DNA of 64,000 nt from Prevotella dentasini JCM 15908 (GTDB taxonomy: Bacteria; Bacteroidota; Bacteroidia; Bacteroidales; Bacteroidaceae): the NCBI RefSeq assembly GCF_000614065.1, contig NZ_BAKG01000009.1, positions 40,093-104,092 of the forward strand, in the 5' to 3' direction. Below are positions 1 through 10,722 of the stretch, piece by piece. A program made the position numbers and the translations under genes. The notes under the pieces were generated by a model. It was not told the origin of the DNA. It ran no database searches and saw only the letters and a program-made list of their open reading frames with translations. Every line of letters starts with the position of its first letter. The first letter of the stretch is position 1.

Positions 1-1
1 G

Positions 2-1432
2 AATTATCAGGAGTGGCAGAACCGCGAGTTCGTGCTCGACTCCATAGCATGGGAGCAAGACCCCCTCTATGGCTGGTGCAACAAGAACCTGAAGCGCAAC
101 GGCGAGCCGTACAACGTGAACACCGACGGACTCCGCATCTATACGACTATTGATACGCGCATGCAGCAGTACGCCGAGAAGGCCGTGCGGCGTCATGTCG
201 GAGGCTATTTGCAGGCGCAGTTCAACATAGCCAACCGCTATAAGAAGAACGCACCCTTCTCGTCGCACCTCTCGCACAACACCATCAAGGCCATACTGAA
301 CCGCTCGTGCAAGCTCTCCACGCGCTATCTGAAGCTGAAGGAGCAGGGAGCTACGCCCGAAGAGATTAAGCGCAGTTTCCGGACGCCCCATGAGATGACG
401 CTCTTCACCTATCATGGCGACATTGACACGGTGATGACCCCGATAGACTCCATCCGCTACTACAAGTCGTTCCTCCGTTCGGCCTTCATGAGCATGGAGG
501 TGAGGACAGGCGCGGTGAAAGCCTACGTGGGCGGCATCGACTACGAGCACTTCAAATACGATATGGGAATGGGCGGACGCCGTCAGGTCGGCTCCACCAT
601 CAAGCCCTACCTCTACGCCCTCGCCATGCAGAACGGCATGACGCCTTGCAGCACCGCCCCCAACGTACAGCGTACCTACGGTGGCTGGACGCCTCGCAAC
701 GGGTCGCGTGCCCGGTACGGCCAGCAAGTGCCCCTCCGTTGGGGACTTCAGCAGTCCAACAACTGGATTTCTGCCTACCTCATCAGCCTTCTCGGGCCAC
801 AGCAGTTTGTGGGCATCCTCCACGATTTCGGACTGAATAATCCCGATATAGAGAAGAACGTAGGGCCTGTGCTCTGCCTCGGTCCCTGCGAAGTGTCGGT
901 AGGCGAAATGACCAGTGCCTACACCACCTTCGCCAACCACGGCATCCGCTGCGCCCCACTGTTCGTAACGAAGATAGAGGACAGCCACGGCAATGTGATA
1001 GCAAAGTTCCAGCCACTGATGAACGAGGTTATCTCAGAAGAGAGTGCCTACAAGATGATAGACATGCTCCGTGCCGTCGTCAACGGCGGAACCGCCAGCC
1101 GGTTGCGTGGCTACGGCCTGCGCGGCGACATCTGCGGAAAGACGGGAACGACGACCAACCACTCCGACGGATGGTTTATGGGCTTTACGCCGCAGCTTGT
1201 CAACGGCTGTTGGGTGGGCGGCGAAGACCGCGACATCCATTTCGATACCATGTCGCTCGGTCAGGGCTCTTCCATGGCACTGCCCGTCTGGGCCTATTAC
1301 ATGGAACAGGTCTATGCCGACAAGCGTCTGGGTTATCGTCCCGATGCGCGTTTCGACATTCCCAAGAGCTTCGACCCCTGCAACTCTGCCGATTCCGTTT
1401 CCATCAACGGAATACAGGAAGTATATTTCTAA
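2..1432 (+). CDS. Penicillin-binding protein 1A-like, C-terminal part (5' end outside window)
   Basis: Class A penicillin-binding protein, a bifunctional peptidoglycan synthase anchored in the inner membrane. The reading frame is open from base 2, so the gene begins upstream; the glycosyltransferase domain and membrane anchor lie outside the window. What remains (about 476 residues) is the transpeptidase half. The active-site SxxK motif is STIK at 593-604, the SxN motif is the SNN of QQSNNW near 750-770, and the KTG motif is KTGTTT near 1139-1156. Family members are usually about 750-800 residues, so roughly 300 are missing. It cross-links peptide stems and is the target of beta-lactams. A terminator follows at 1587. 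Identification is firm; the subgroup (1A rather than 1C) is inferred. Confidence 0.93.
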   Translation, partial: NYQEWQNREFVLDSIAWEQDPLYGWCNKNLKRNGEPYNVNTDGLRIYTTIDTRMQQYAEKAVRRHVGGYLQAQFNIANRYKKNAPFSSHLSHNTIKAILNRSCKLSTRYLKLKEQGATPEEIKRSFRTPHEMTLFTYHGDIDTVMTPIDSIRYYKSFLRSAFMSMEVRTGAVKAYVGGIDYEHFKYDMGMGGRRQVGSTIKPYLYALAMQNGMTPCSTAPNVQRTYGGWTPRNGSRARYGQQVPLRWGLQQSNNWISAYLISLLGPQQFVGILHDFGLNNPDIEKNVGPVLCLGPCEVSVGEMTSAYTTFANHGIRCAPLFVTKIEDSHGNVIAKFQPLMNEVISEESAYKMIDMLRAVVNGGTASRLRGYGLRGDICGKTGTTTNHSDGWFMGFTPQLVNGCWVGGEDRDIHFDTMSLGQGSSMALPVWAYYMEQVYADKRLGYRPDARFDIPKSFDPCNSADSVSINGIQEVYF

Positions 1433-1586
1433 AGGTTCTTGCTGCGCTTGCCGCTGTTCTGCCGCGTGGAGCTTTCGCAGGGTGTTCCACTTACAGAGAC
1501 AGGGTTGTCCGCATCGTTGGTCGTCGTCGGAAAGAATACCAAATAAAATACCAAAAACATTAATTTCTCAAAACTGACTAATCTTG

Positions 1587-1614
1587 GCAGTCCGATTCGT
1601 GAGAGTCGGACTGC
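1587..1614 (+). terminator. Rho-independent terminator after the PBP gene
   Basis: The arms GCAGTCCGA and TCGGACTGC form a perfect 9-bp stem with a 10-nt loop, followed by a short T run. It lies 155 bp after the PBP stop. I see no gene in the rest of 1433-1930. Confidence 0.75.
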
Positions 1615-1861
1615 TTTCCGTTCCGGCAGGTTCTTCGTGCCCGATTGCCGCAGGGATGAAACAGCATCAGCAAGTGCCGTCCTGTGCTTTTTGGCACAGA
1701 ATTTTTCCGTGCCGGACTCTCCTTCGTTTAATGCCCGGGGCAGCGGACTTGAAGCGCGGTGGAGGGATAATCATCCTCTCTTCTGACCGAAACGAGAGAG
1801 ATACGGAATACCCGTATCCCTTGTTTGCTTACATTCCAAAACTTTTATCCTTTCCTTCTCG

Positions 1862-1889
1862 TTTCTCGTTTTTTTTTCTTTACTTTGCA
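1862..1889 (+). promoter_or_regulatory. Likely tamB promoter
   Basis: A T-rich tract is followed by TTACTTTG (about 1880-1887), one mismatch from the Bacteroidota -7 element TAnnTTTG, about 40 bp before the tamB start. No clear -33 TTTG is visible, so confidence is moderate. Confidence 0.45.
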
Positions 1890-1930
1890 GAGATTATTTC
1901 CCACGGAGGCTTTCTCCACAAAGTAATGGT

Positions 1931-4900
1931 ATGAAAAAGGTACTGAAATGGTTGGTGGGCATCGTTGCTGTCCCCATTCTGTTGTTTCTCATCCTGACGA
2001 TGCTGCTCTATTGTCCGTCCGTACAGAACTGGGCGGCAAGGCGCGTGGCATCGTATGCCTCCGAGAAGACGGGAATGGAGATAAGCGTCGGCAGGGTCGG
2101 GCTGTCGTTTCCGCTCGACCTGCAGATAGACAGCCTGCGCGCGCTGCGTGTCAACGATTCCATTGCGCACCGCACCGATACCGTTGCAGATGTGGCGCGG
2201 CTTGTTGCGAAAGTGCAGCTGCTGCCCCTCATGGACGGCGACATAGAGGTGGACGAGCTGACATTCAGCGGTCTGCATGCCAATACCACCAATTTTATCG
2301 GCGACCTCCGCATCCGCGCCCGTCTCGACAGGCTTCATCTCGAGAGCCATGCCATACACACCGTGGGCGATTCCATCCGTATCAATGTCGCCGACATCCG
2401 TGGCGGATGGCTTGATATAGCACTGGGCGACACCGTTCCCGACGATACCACTAAAGAACGTCCGCTATGGAAGATAGACATCGACCGGCTGCAGCTCGCT
2501 CAAACCGACTTGCACTTCCATCTGCCGGGCGACACCATGAGCGTAAAGGCACGCTTCGGAAATGCCGTGGCACGGAGAACGCGCCTCCTTCTGCACGATA
2601 ACATCTACTCCATCGGCTCGCTCGACTGGCAGAAAGGAGCTTTCGACTATAATCTCAACTACGAGCCGCACGCCCGACGGGGCTTTGACGCTGCCCACAT
2701 CGCCATGACGGACGTTAATGTCGGGCTTGACTCGTTTCTATATGCCGCCCCACGCATCTACCTGCACATGAGGACGGCCAACCTGCGCGAAAAGAGCGGA
2801 CTTGCCATCGACGACCTGCGCGGACCGCTGCTCCTCGATTCCACGCGTCTTTCCCTTTCCTCTCTCTATCTGAAAATGCCCGGAACGGAGCTTTCCGGCC
2901 GCTTCGATATGGACCTTAATGCCTTTGCCGACAGCCATCCCGGACGCTTTTCCGTCCGTGCCGACGGCCATGTGTCGAAGTCAGATCTCCGTCCTTTCCT
3001 CACCTCGTTGCCGCAGCGTGTCTATGCGGCTGTCCCCTCCGTGCCGCTGACGGTTCAGGGCCGCTTGGAGGGCAACCTGCAATATGCTGCCTTCCGCAGC
3101 CTGCGGCTGGCAATGCCCCGTCATTTCGACTTCACGGCAACGGGATGGGCGTCGGGCATGACGGGCCACTGCAGTTTCCGTTCCGACTTGCGGATGGCAG
3201 GACGCGCCGACGACCTCCGCTTTGTAGCGAGACTCCTGCCGCGCAGCGTAGCCCGGACAATAGCTATCCCGCGCGGTATCGGACTGAACCTCAACCTGCG
3301 CCTGCGACCCGAAAGATACTCGGGAAGGGTGCGGCTCAGCGAGGGCGGCGGAACTGCCGTAGCATCGGGATTCTACGACACTGCTACCGAAGCCTACCGC
3401 CTGCAGCTCCGGGCAAATGCGCTGCGGCTCGGACATTTCCTTCCCCGGCAGCCGCTCCGCCCCTTTACAGGGCGGATAGCCCTTGAAGGACGGGGGACCG
3501 ACTTCCTCAGTCCGCGCTCCAGTCTCAGAATGAGCGCACGGATAGACCGCTTCCAGTATGGCAGTTATGTGCTCGACGGAATCCGCGGAAACATCAGCAT
3601 GAATCATGGTAAGACCCTTGCACGCGTCAACAGCACGAACCCGATGCTCGGCGGCAGCTTCACCTATTCGGGACGGCTGACCGACCGCCTTGTTGACGGA
3701 CATCTTCGCGGATGGCTTCACCGGGTAGACCTGCGCCGGCTGGGCATAATGACGGACCCTTACGTTGTCTCGGCATGGGCCGACCTCGACGTGCGTACCG
3801 ACATGAAAGACCGCCATTATGCGAGCGGCCTGCTCCGGCAGTTCCGTCTCCACTCCGAGACGCACCGCGGCAGACGGCAGCTCCTTGCCGGAACGTTCAA
3901 CCTCCGGGCCACCGTCAATGGCAGGAACATCGACTCCCACCTGCGCGGACGCCTCTCCGACGCCGGCCTGCAGGCCCTCGGACTCGTAGACAAGAACTAT
4001 CACCTTGCTGCCGATGCCGACCTCGACTTCCGTTCCAACTCCTCTACCTATTATAATATAGCCGGACACATTGGCAGCCTCGCCCTCAGCGAACGACGTG
4101 GCAAGGACATCATTCCCCTCGTGGAAGGCGACTTTGACATCGATGCCGCCATGAAGGGCAAAGCAGTGGGCGGAAGATTCGACGGCTCTGTCGCCCGTGC
4201 CGACCTCTATCAGCTCGGCATGACCAGTCAGCCGTTCACCCCACGGTTTACCGCCAGCCTCAATTTCTCTGCCGACGGAGCCGACGACCTGATGGTGCGC
4301 GGACTTGTAGGGGGACTCACCGTAGCGACGCGGCAGCGCGAGTATGCACCGGGCGACGTGTCAATCGATATCCTCAGCCGTCGCGACACCACGCATGCAG
4401 TTGTAGACGGAGGCGATTTCCACCTCAATACTGACCTTGCCGGCAGTTACCGCGCGGCACTCTCGGCAGGCGAAAAGCTCTATGCTGACCTGACCGCACA
4501 GATAGCCAACAAGCGCATCGACCAGTCGGCCCTTCGCCGGAGGCTCCCCACGGGCCATCTCGTGCTCCGCAGCGGAGAGGGAAACCTCTTCAGCCATCTC
4601 CTTGCCGAGCAGGGCTACATCTTCAGGTCGGCCGACCTCGACCTCTCCTGTTCGCTCCGGGGGCATCAACGGCAGTGCCCGGATAGACTCTCTCGTCAGT
4701 TCGGACAACGTGCGGATTGACAGCATGCGCATGCAACTCGCCACCCACTCCGACCAGCTCGTCTACGACATTGCCGTACTTAACGGCCCTGCCAACGAAT
4801 ATCCCTACAGAGGCTACCTGAAAGGTACATTCTACGAGCACGGCATCCGCTCCGACGTTTCCATCCTCGACCAGTACGACCGCGCAGGAGTTGCCCTCTC

Positions 4901-7016
4901 CCTGCAGGCTGCCATGGCCGACAAGGGCATACGGATGGGCATCACGTCAGACAAGGCCGTCCTCGGCTACAAGGAGTTCTCCGTCAACGATTCCAACTAC
5001 GTCTATATAGGCCGCGACCGCCGTCTCTCTGCCGACATGCGCCTGCTTGCCGACGACGGTGCGGGCGTGCAGCTGTCTACCGAGGATGCCGACACGACAT
5101 CGCTTCAGAACTTCACCGTCTCCATGAACCGCTTCGAGCTGGGCAAGCTCCTTGCCATGCTACCTTTCGCGCCCAACATGCAGGGTACGCTCAACGGCGA
5201 TTACCACGTGGTGCAGACGGCGGAAGACATGACCGTCTCGAGCGACATGACCATCCGCAACTTCGTCTACGAGAACTGCCCGATGGGAAATGTGGGCACG
5301 CAGCTCGTTTATATGCCAAAGGAAGACGGAACCCACTATGTCGACGGAATCATCACTCAAGACGACCGGGAGGTAGGCTCGCTTACGGGAACCTACAGCA
5401 GCGAGGGCCGTGGACGGCTCGATGCCGTGCTCGACATGGACCGCCTGCCCCTCGGCTACGTCAACGGCTTCGTGCCCGATCAGCTCGTCGGCCTGCGCGG
5501 CTACGGCGAAGGCTCGCTCTCCGTGAAGGGCCCGCTCGACCAACTCGACATCAACGGCGAGGTATATCTCGACTCTTCCTATATCGTCAGCGTCCCCTAC
5601 GGCGTAGAAATGCGCTTTGCCAACGACCCCGTACTCATCAGGAACAGCCGCATAGAGTTCGAGAACTTCGAGATGTTCGCCAACAACGACTCTCCGCTCA
5701 ATCTGGCAGGTTATCTCGACTTTGCCAATCCTGCACGCATGCAGATGGACGTGAGGATGCGAGCACGCAACTTCCAGCTCATCGATGCCCGGGAGAATCC
5801 GCGCTCGGAGGTCTATGGAAAGGCGTTTGTAGACTTTGACGGAAGGATGAGCGGCCTGCTGAGCAACCTGCGGCTGACGGGGCAGCTCGACGTGCTCGGC
5901 AATACCGACATGACCTACGTGATGCGCGACGGTACGCTTACGACCGACTCCGAGCTGAAAGACCTCGTCAGGTTCACCCAACTCAACGACTCTACGCCCG
6001 ACATCGTGGCGCGTCCCGACCTCACGGGCTTCTCCATGGCACTCTCCATAGGCATCGACGAGCAGGCCCACATCATCTGTTCGCTCAATGCCGACCACTC
6101 CAACTATATCGACCTCTTCGGCGGCGGCAGCCTCCTCCTCAGCTACGACCCTGCCAACAGCGTGCAGCTCCGCGGACGCTATACGCTCTCCAACGGAGAA
6201 ATGAAGTATTCGCTGCCCGTCATTCCGCTGCGCACGTTCACCATACACGACGGCAGCTACCTCGAGTTTACCGGCGACCCGATGCAGCCCATCCTCAGCA
6301 TTGTCGCGACCGAGGAGGTGAAGACCAGCGTCTCCGAAGGACTGGGCGAGGGAAGGCTCGTCGGCTTCCAGTGCGGCGTAGCCCTCTCGAAGCGTTTCCC
6401 CAAGCCGGGCGTGGAGTTTATCATCAATGCTCCCGACGATCAGGAGATGCAGAACACGCTCAATACCAAGAGTACCGAGGAGCGGTCGAAGCTCGCCGTA
6501 ACGATGCTTGCCTCGGGAATGTATTTCGACGCTACCAACACGTCGAGCACGAACACCGCCATGAACGGTGCTCTGGCGAGCTTCCTGCAAAGTCAGGTCA
6601 ACAACATCACGGGCAAGGCCCTCAACACCATGGGACTGGATATTACGGCCAACATGGAGAGTGCAGCCGACGTCAACGGCTCGCTCCATACCGACTATAC
6701 CTTCAAGTTCTCGAAACGGCTCTGGGACAACCGCCTCCGCATCAACATGGGTGCGCGCGTCTCCACAGGCTCCAACTATTCGCAGGAGAACGGGGCCTAC
6801 TTCGACAACTTCTCGCTCGAGTACCGCATGAACAAGAAGGAGACCAAATACCTCAAGCTATACTATGAGCGCGAGGCCTACGACTATCTTGAGGGCAGTC
6901 TGAGCGAGTTTGGTGCCGGCTTCATGTGGAAGCGCAAGCTCGCCCACTTCCGCGACATCTTCCGCTTCAGGAGCAGGCAGCCTCTCGCCGTTCCTGCCGA
7001 CAGCACGAAGCGGTAG
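1931..7016 (+). CDS. tamB: TamB-type translocation and assembly module protein (frameshifted near 4667)
   Basis: Large AsmA/TamB-family envelope protein thought to span the periplasm and work with an Omp85 partner in outer-membrane assembly or lipid transport. A single N-terminal membrane anchor (residues about 5-27, starting MKKVLKWLVG) is followed by long repetitive beta-rich sequence and a C-terminal DUF490/TamB domain. Two reading frames make up the gene: 1931-4720 and a second entering by about 4660. Dropping one G from the run of five at about 4667 joins ...DLSCSLRG to INGSARIDSLV... and gives about 1,694 residues, a normal length for Bacteroidota TamB. The protein is therefore probably intact in life and broken here by one extra base, though a true frameshift cannot be excluded. 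tamL starts 51 bp downstream. Confidence 0.9.
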
Positions 7017-7066
7017 CCCCCTGCCGTCGGCCCGCGGCCTTTCCCATTCATAAAAAGCAATAGCCA

Positions 7067-9438
7067 ATGAAACATCTACTCATAGCCCTCCTTGCCCTTG
7101 CTCTCGTTGCCTGCTCCACCACCTCGGCCATTCCCGAGGGAGAGCAGCTCTATACGGGCATGGAGACGACCCGCTACAGCAACTACAAGCCGGGCGAGCA
7201 CTATGCAGCCACGCGCGAGGAACTCGACGTCGTCCTTGCCACCAAGCCCAATGCCGCCCTCTTCGGGAGTCCGTCGGTACGCTCGCCCTTCCCCGTCGGT
7301 CTGTGGGTCTGGAACGCCTTTGTGGCAGACAGCAGCAGCCTCGGCCGCTTTCTGGTGCGCGCCTTCGGGTCGGCTCCCGTGCTGATGAGCTCCACCACGC
7401 CCGACCTGCGCGTCAGCGTCGGCGAGAACCTCCTTTCCAAGCGTGGCTACTTCAACGGGAAAATATCCTACCAGCAGGTTCCTCAGAAGAACCCGAAGAA
7501 GATGAAGCTCCGATACTCCGTGGACATGGGACATCTCTGGACGCTCGGCAGCATCCGCCACACGGGCTTTCCCCCCGAGGCCGACAGCCTGATAACGGCC
7601 GACTCGGCAAGGGCTGTCATCAGGGAGGGCGATGCCTTCGACGTCGCCACCCTCGAACAGGAGCGGCAGCGCATCACCACTCTGCTGCGCGACAACGGCT
7701 ACTACTACTATCAGAACAGCGACGCCAGCTATCTGGCCGACACGACCCTCATGAGCGGAAAGGCCGTCGTGCAGCTTCAGCTTGCCGACTCGGTGAAGCC
7801 AGAGAAGCTGCGGAAGTGGACCATCGGCAACCTGACGGTCAACTTTCAGCGCAGTTTCCTCGAGACCCTTTCCAACGAACAGCGTTTCGGCCCGATGCTC
7901 ATACGCTTCAACGGTTCGCGCCCGCCTGTCAGGCTGCGCGCCCTCGCCAATTCGCTCCGGCTCAGGAGGGGCGACCTCTACAGCTATGCCCGGCATGAGG
8001 AGTCGCAGAACAAGCTCAACGCCACGGGCATCTTCTCCTCTACCAACTTCACTTTCACGCCGCGCGACAGCTCGGACACCTGCCGGATACTCGACATGAC
8101 GCTCAACTGCATGTTCGACCGCCCCTACGACTTCTACGTCGAAGCCTACGGAAAGGGGAAGACAAGCGGAAAGTACGGGCCGGAGCTGATAGTCGGCCTT
8201 GCCAAGCGCAATGCCTTCCGTGGCGGAGAGCTGCTCAACATCCGCCTGCACGGTTCCTACGAGTGGTCGTCGCGCCGTACCGATGCCTACAATCCCGACC
8301 GCGTCAACGACTATGCCTACGGTGCCGAGGCAAGCCTACGGTTCCCCCGTATCGTCAATCCCTTTCAGACGCCTCCGCGGAAGCGGTGGGCACGTATTCA
8401 GCGGCAGCGGGCCGAGGCACTGGCGAGGGGCGAGCAGCCTGCCCCCTTCAGGCGGAGGGAGTTCTACGACACGCCGACGACGACGCTCCGCGCCTCGGCC
8501 GACGTCGTCAACCGTGCCAACTACTTCAAGCGGCATGTCGTCTCGGGCGAGCTGTCCTACAACTGGAAGACGAGCGAGCGGAGCGAGTTCACCCTCACAC
8601 CGCTCAGCCTGACCTACGAGTACATGCACCAGATTACGGCCCGCTACGACGAGCTGGCGGACAGCATGCCCTACCTGCGCGTCTCTATGGCGGACCAGTT
8701 CATCCCCAAGGCGAGTTTCGCCTACACCTATCAGAGTCCGGCAAGCTACCGCAGCCCCATTAAGTGGCAGACCACCGTCAGCGAGGCCTCCAACCTCCTC
8801 TCCTTGGGATTTGTCTGTGCCGGAAGGAAATGGAGCGAGCGCGACAAGGAGATGTTCAAGAATCCCTTCGCGCAGTTCGTCAAGATAGAGACCAATTTCA
8901 CCAAGCTGTGGGCCGTGGGCGGCAAGAGCAGCGTGGCGGCCCACGCCAACGCCGGAGCGGTGTGGACTTACGGAAACAGCACCATCGCCCCTTACACGGA
9001 GCAGTTCTATGTCGGAGGTGCCAACAGCGTGCGTGCCTTCAATGCGCGCGAGATAGGCCCGGGACGCTACCGTTCCGCCTCCCGTGTGCGCTCCTACGTA
9101 GAACAGACGGGCGACATCAAGGTGCAGCTGAACCTCGAGTACCGCCCCCATCTCATGGGAAGCCTCTACGGGGCAGTCTTCCTCGATGCCGGCAATGTCT
9201 GGACGATGCACGACGACAATGAGCGTTCGGGGAGCAAGTTCTCCGCATCCGGCTTTCTGCGGCAGATGGCACTGGCACGGGCGTAGGGCTTCGCTACGAT
9301 TTGGGCTTCTTCATGATTCGCGTCGACTGGGGAGTGGGTCTGCACGTGCCCTACGAGACGGGTCGGACAGGCTTCTACAACGTCGATTCTTTCCGCGATG
9401 CCCAGACCCTCCACCTCGCCATCGGCCTGCCGTTCTAA
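7067..9438 (+). CDS. tamL: TamL: lipoprotein Omp85/BamA-family outer-membrane protein (frameshifted near 9273)
   Basis: Outer-membrane Omp85 protein of the Bacteroidota TamL type, in which the TamA-like barrel carries a lipoprotein signal. The N-terminus MKHLLIALLALALVAC is a signal peptide ending in a lipobox Cys. POTRA-like sequence follows, then a C-terminal 16-strand-type barrel. The Omp85 loop-6 motif appears as SVRAF in GGANSVRAFNAREIGPG, keeping the key Arg. The first frame stops at 9286. The barrel end (GTGVGLRYDLGFF ... LAIGLPF, with terminal Phe) continues in another frame to 9438, and restoring one G at about 9273 joins them. It is co-directional with tamB at a 51-bp gap. TamL is the expected outer-membrane partner of TamB. 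Confidence 0.88.
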
Positions 9439-9460
9439 GTGGGATGGCCGGAGCGGCAGG

Positions 9461-9477
9461 ACGAAAACGGCACTTTC
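9461..9477. repeat. Half of a B element
   Basis: CGAAAACGGCACTTTCG, one arm of the CGAAAGTGCCG palindrome family, 23 bp after the tamL stop. The other arm is missing. Confidence 0.6.
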
Positions 9478-9560
9478 GGTTCGTGGAAACGGCAGAATGG
9501 ATTGCCAACACGGAGTATGAGACGAACAGCGGATAATGTGCAGCGGTCAGCAATCAACCC

Positions 9561-9624
9561 GTAGGGACAGGCCCTGTGCCTGTCCGCCACACTCGCATCG
9601 GACAGACACGCGGTCTGTCCCTAC
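9561..9624. repeat. A element (REP/BIME-like 64-bp paired hairpin)
   Basis: GTAG is followed by the hairpin GGACAGGC-loop-GCCTGTCC, a 14-nt linker, the hairpin GGACAGAC-loop-GTCTGTCC and then CTAC. The outer ends TGTAGGGACAG and CTGTCCCTACA are also complementary. The 3' flank (about 9625-9690) is the conserved 90-bp spacer that separates tandem copies elsewhere. Confidence 0.85.
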
Positions 9625-9831
9625 ATTTCCGCTTGCTGCAAACAGGGTGTTCGCGGCCGGAATCTGTCTTTTCTGCATCTTCTGTCTGCACCACAGGCGA
9701 GACGCTATCTACCTATGGGAATCATTATCCCTAATGAGAACAACTGCCGTTTTCACCCAATGGTAACATTCTGCTATATTTTGATTTGCATCAAAAAAGC
9801 AGACTTTTTCTGCCATTCTCCTACAAAAGTC

Positions 9832-9862
9832 TTTGCAGTTCCGCCTGTTCTCCTTATCTTTG
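9832..9862 (+). promoter_or_regulatory. Promoter of a candidate small RNA
   Basis: TTTG at 9832-9835 and TATCTTTG at 9855-9862 are 19 bp apart, the canonical Bacteroidota -33/-7 layout. No coding frame follows; a structured region ending in a strong terminator does. Start of transcription is expected near 9867. Confidence 0.7.
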
Positions 9863-9866
9863 CACC

Positions 9867-10110
9867 ATCAAAAGAAAAGAGTAATAAGATTGTTTAGGTT
9901 AGTAATTATAGATTTAGGTTTGTAGTCAGGCAGAGTCCGAAATCCCTTTTGGCCTTGGCCGGAAGTGGAAAGGACGAAAGCCGCGAGCCTGTGAAGGCGA
10001 GTAAAACCGTTAGGGTTATTAGATTGATTTTTCAAGAAAACACCATGGCTGTCTGTCGACAGCGAGAAGTGCACAGCAATCGGGTCTTTCCCGATGGTTG
10101 TGCACTTTTT
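9867..10110 (+). ncRNA. Candidate stand-alone structured small RNA, about 240 nt
   Basis: The stretch is bounded by a strong promoter and a strong terminator, with no plausible coding frame. Local hairpins visible by eye are CCTTT/AAAGG around GGCCTTGGCC (9940-9970), GCC/GGC near 9985-9996, AACC/GGTT near 10005-10017 and the perfect GCTGTC-TGTC-GACAGC at 10048-10063. The terminator is at 10068-10110. It is not tmRNA, RNase P or SRP RNA by their conserved cores. Size and promoter/terminator architecture recall the Bacteroidales-1/6S class, but I cannot match sequence from memory, so the class is open. Confidence 0.55.
10068..10110 (+). terminator. Terminator of the candidate small RNA
   Basis: Two stacked stems, GTGCAC/GTGCAC outside and ATCGGG/CCCGAT inside, are followed directly by TTTTT at 10106-10110. 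Confidence 0.85.
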
Positions 10111-10188
10111 CCGTTCTTAAGGGCCGAATTTCCCTGATATGGATGTAATTATCCCGAACTGGCGTATTGATGCACAGGTGCAATAATG

Positions 10189-10406
10189 CAGACAAGCACA
10201 GGGCCTGTCCCTACATTTTTGATTGCAGAATAACGGGTATTCGTGCCTGAAGCCCTGTTCGTTTGTGTGTTCTGTCTGAAGCCATTGACGATGGGCAACC
10301 AACCTGTAGGGACAGGCCCCGTGCCTGTCCGACGCGTTGGGTTGTGCGGTTTGTTCCCCAATGTCTGGTTGGTTTTGATGCGGACGGGCACAGGGCCTGT
10401 CCCTAC
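10189..10406. repeat. A elements: one half copy and one longer copy
   Basis: A lone second half (ending CTGTCCCTAC at 10214) is followed by a 91-bp spacer and a copy starting GTAG at 10306 and ending CTAC at 10406. The inner linker of the second copy is longer than usual, giving 101 bp instead of 64. Confidence 0.75.
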
Positions 10407-10557
10407 ATTTTTGATTGCGGAATGATGGGTATCCGTACCTGAAGCCCTGTTCATTTGTATGTTCTGTCTGAAGTCATGGGCGAACCGCAGCTTTCCTGCA
10501 ATTCTGATGCAGCGGTTTTGCATATACCGGTTACGGGTTGTCGGGAACGGTGAGGGC

Positions 10558-10592
10558 AAAAAAAAGCCTTGGCTGATTCGCATCACCCAAGG
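10558..10592 (-). terminator. Terminator with GNRA loop
   Basis: A 6-bp outer stem (CCTTGG/CCAAGG) and a 4-bp inner stem (TGAT/ATCA) enclose GCGA, followed by eight Ts on the minus strand. Confidence 0.8.
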
Positions 10593-10629
10593 TTCCAATA
10601 CTAAAACTAAATTAACCACTAAAAAAACT
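10558..10629 (-). ncRNA. Candidate short small RNA, about 70 nt
   Basis: On the minus strand a TATCTTTG -7 element (10641-10634) is followed within about 70 nt by a hairpin: CCTTGG, G, TGAT, loop GCGA, ATCA, G, CCAAGG, then eight Us (10565-10558). The loop is a GNRA tetraloop. No start codon with a useful frame lies between. The -33 box is not obvious. It could be an independent small RNA or the leftover leader of a lost gene; the next minus-strand frames are not genes. Confidence 0.5.
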
Positions 10630-10633
10630 GCTA

Positions 10634-10641
10634 CAAAGATA
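10634..10641 (-). promoter_or_regulatory. -7 element of the minus-strand small RNA
   Basis: TATCTTTG on the minus strand, matching TAnnTTTG. A weak GTTTC lies upstream in place of a -33 TTTG. Confidence 0.5.
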
Positions 10642-10722
10642 GTGATTTTTTCTGAAACACCATCATTGAATATCGAATTTTAACGTTAAAAAATGTATTT
10701 TGCCGCTTTTGCGCCTGTTTTT

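Noticed and set aside
4602..4720. Programmed frameshifting in tamB
   Set aside because: Other genes in the window show the same one-base breaks at unrelated sites, so sequence error is the simpler cause.
5160..6689. 509-codon minus-strand open frame opposite tamB
   Set aside because: Shadow frame; composition follows the reverse complement of tamB codons.
9715..9897. Small open frame MGIIIPNENNCRF...
   Set aside because: It runs through the promoter of the candidate small RNA and has no conserved look.
9867..10110. tmRNA or RNase P RNA
   Set aside because: Neither a tRNA-like end nor the conserved RNase P core is visible, and the length is too short.
9949..10137. Small open frame within the candidate RNA
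   Set aside because: It crosses the RNA's hairpins and terminator; the encoded sequence is not protein-like.
10243..10683. Small open frames across the A elements (also at 27276-28055 and 57091-57860)
   Set aside because: Repeat-encoded strings such as GTGPVPVR recur only because the DNA repeats recur; no start signals.
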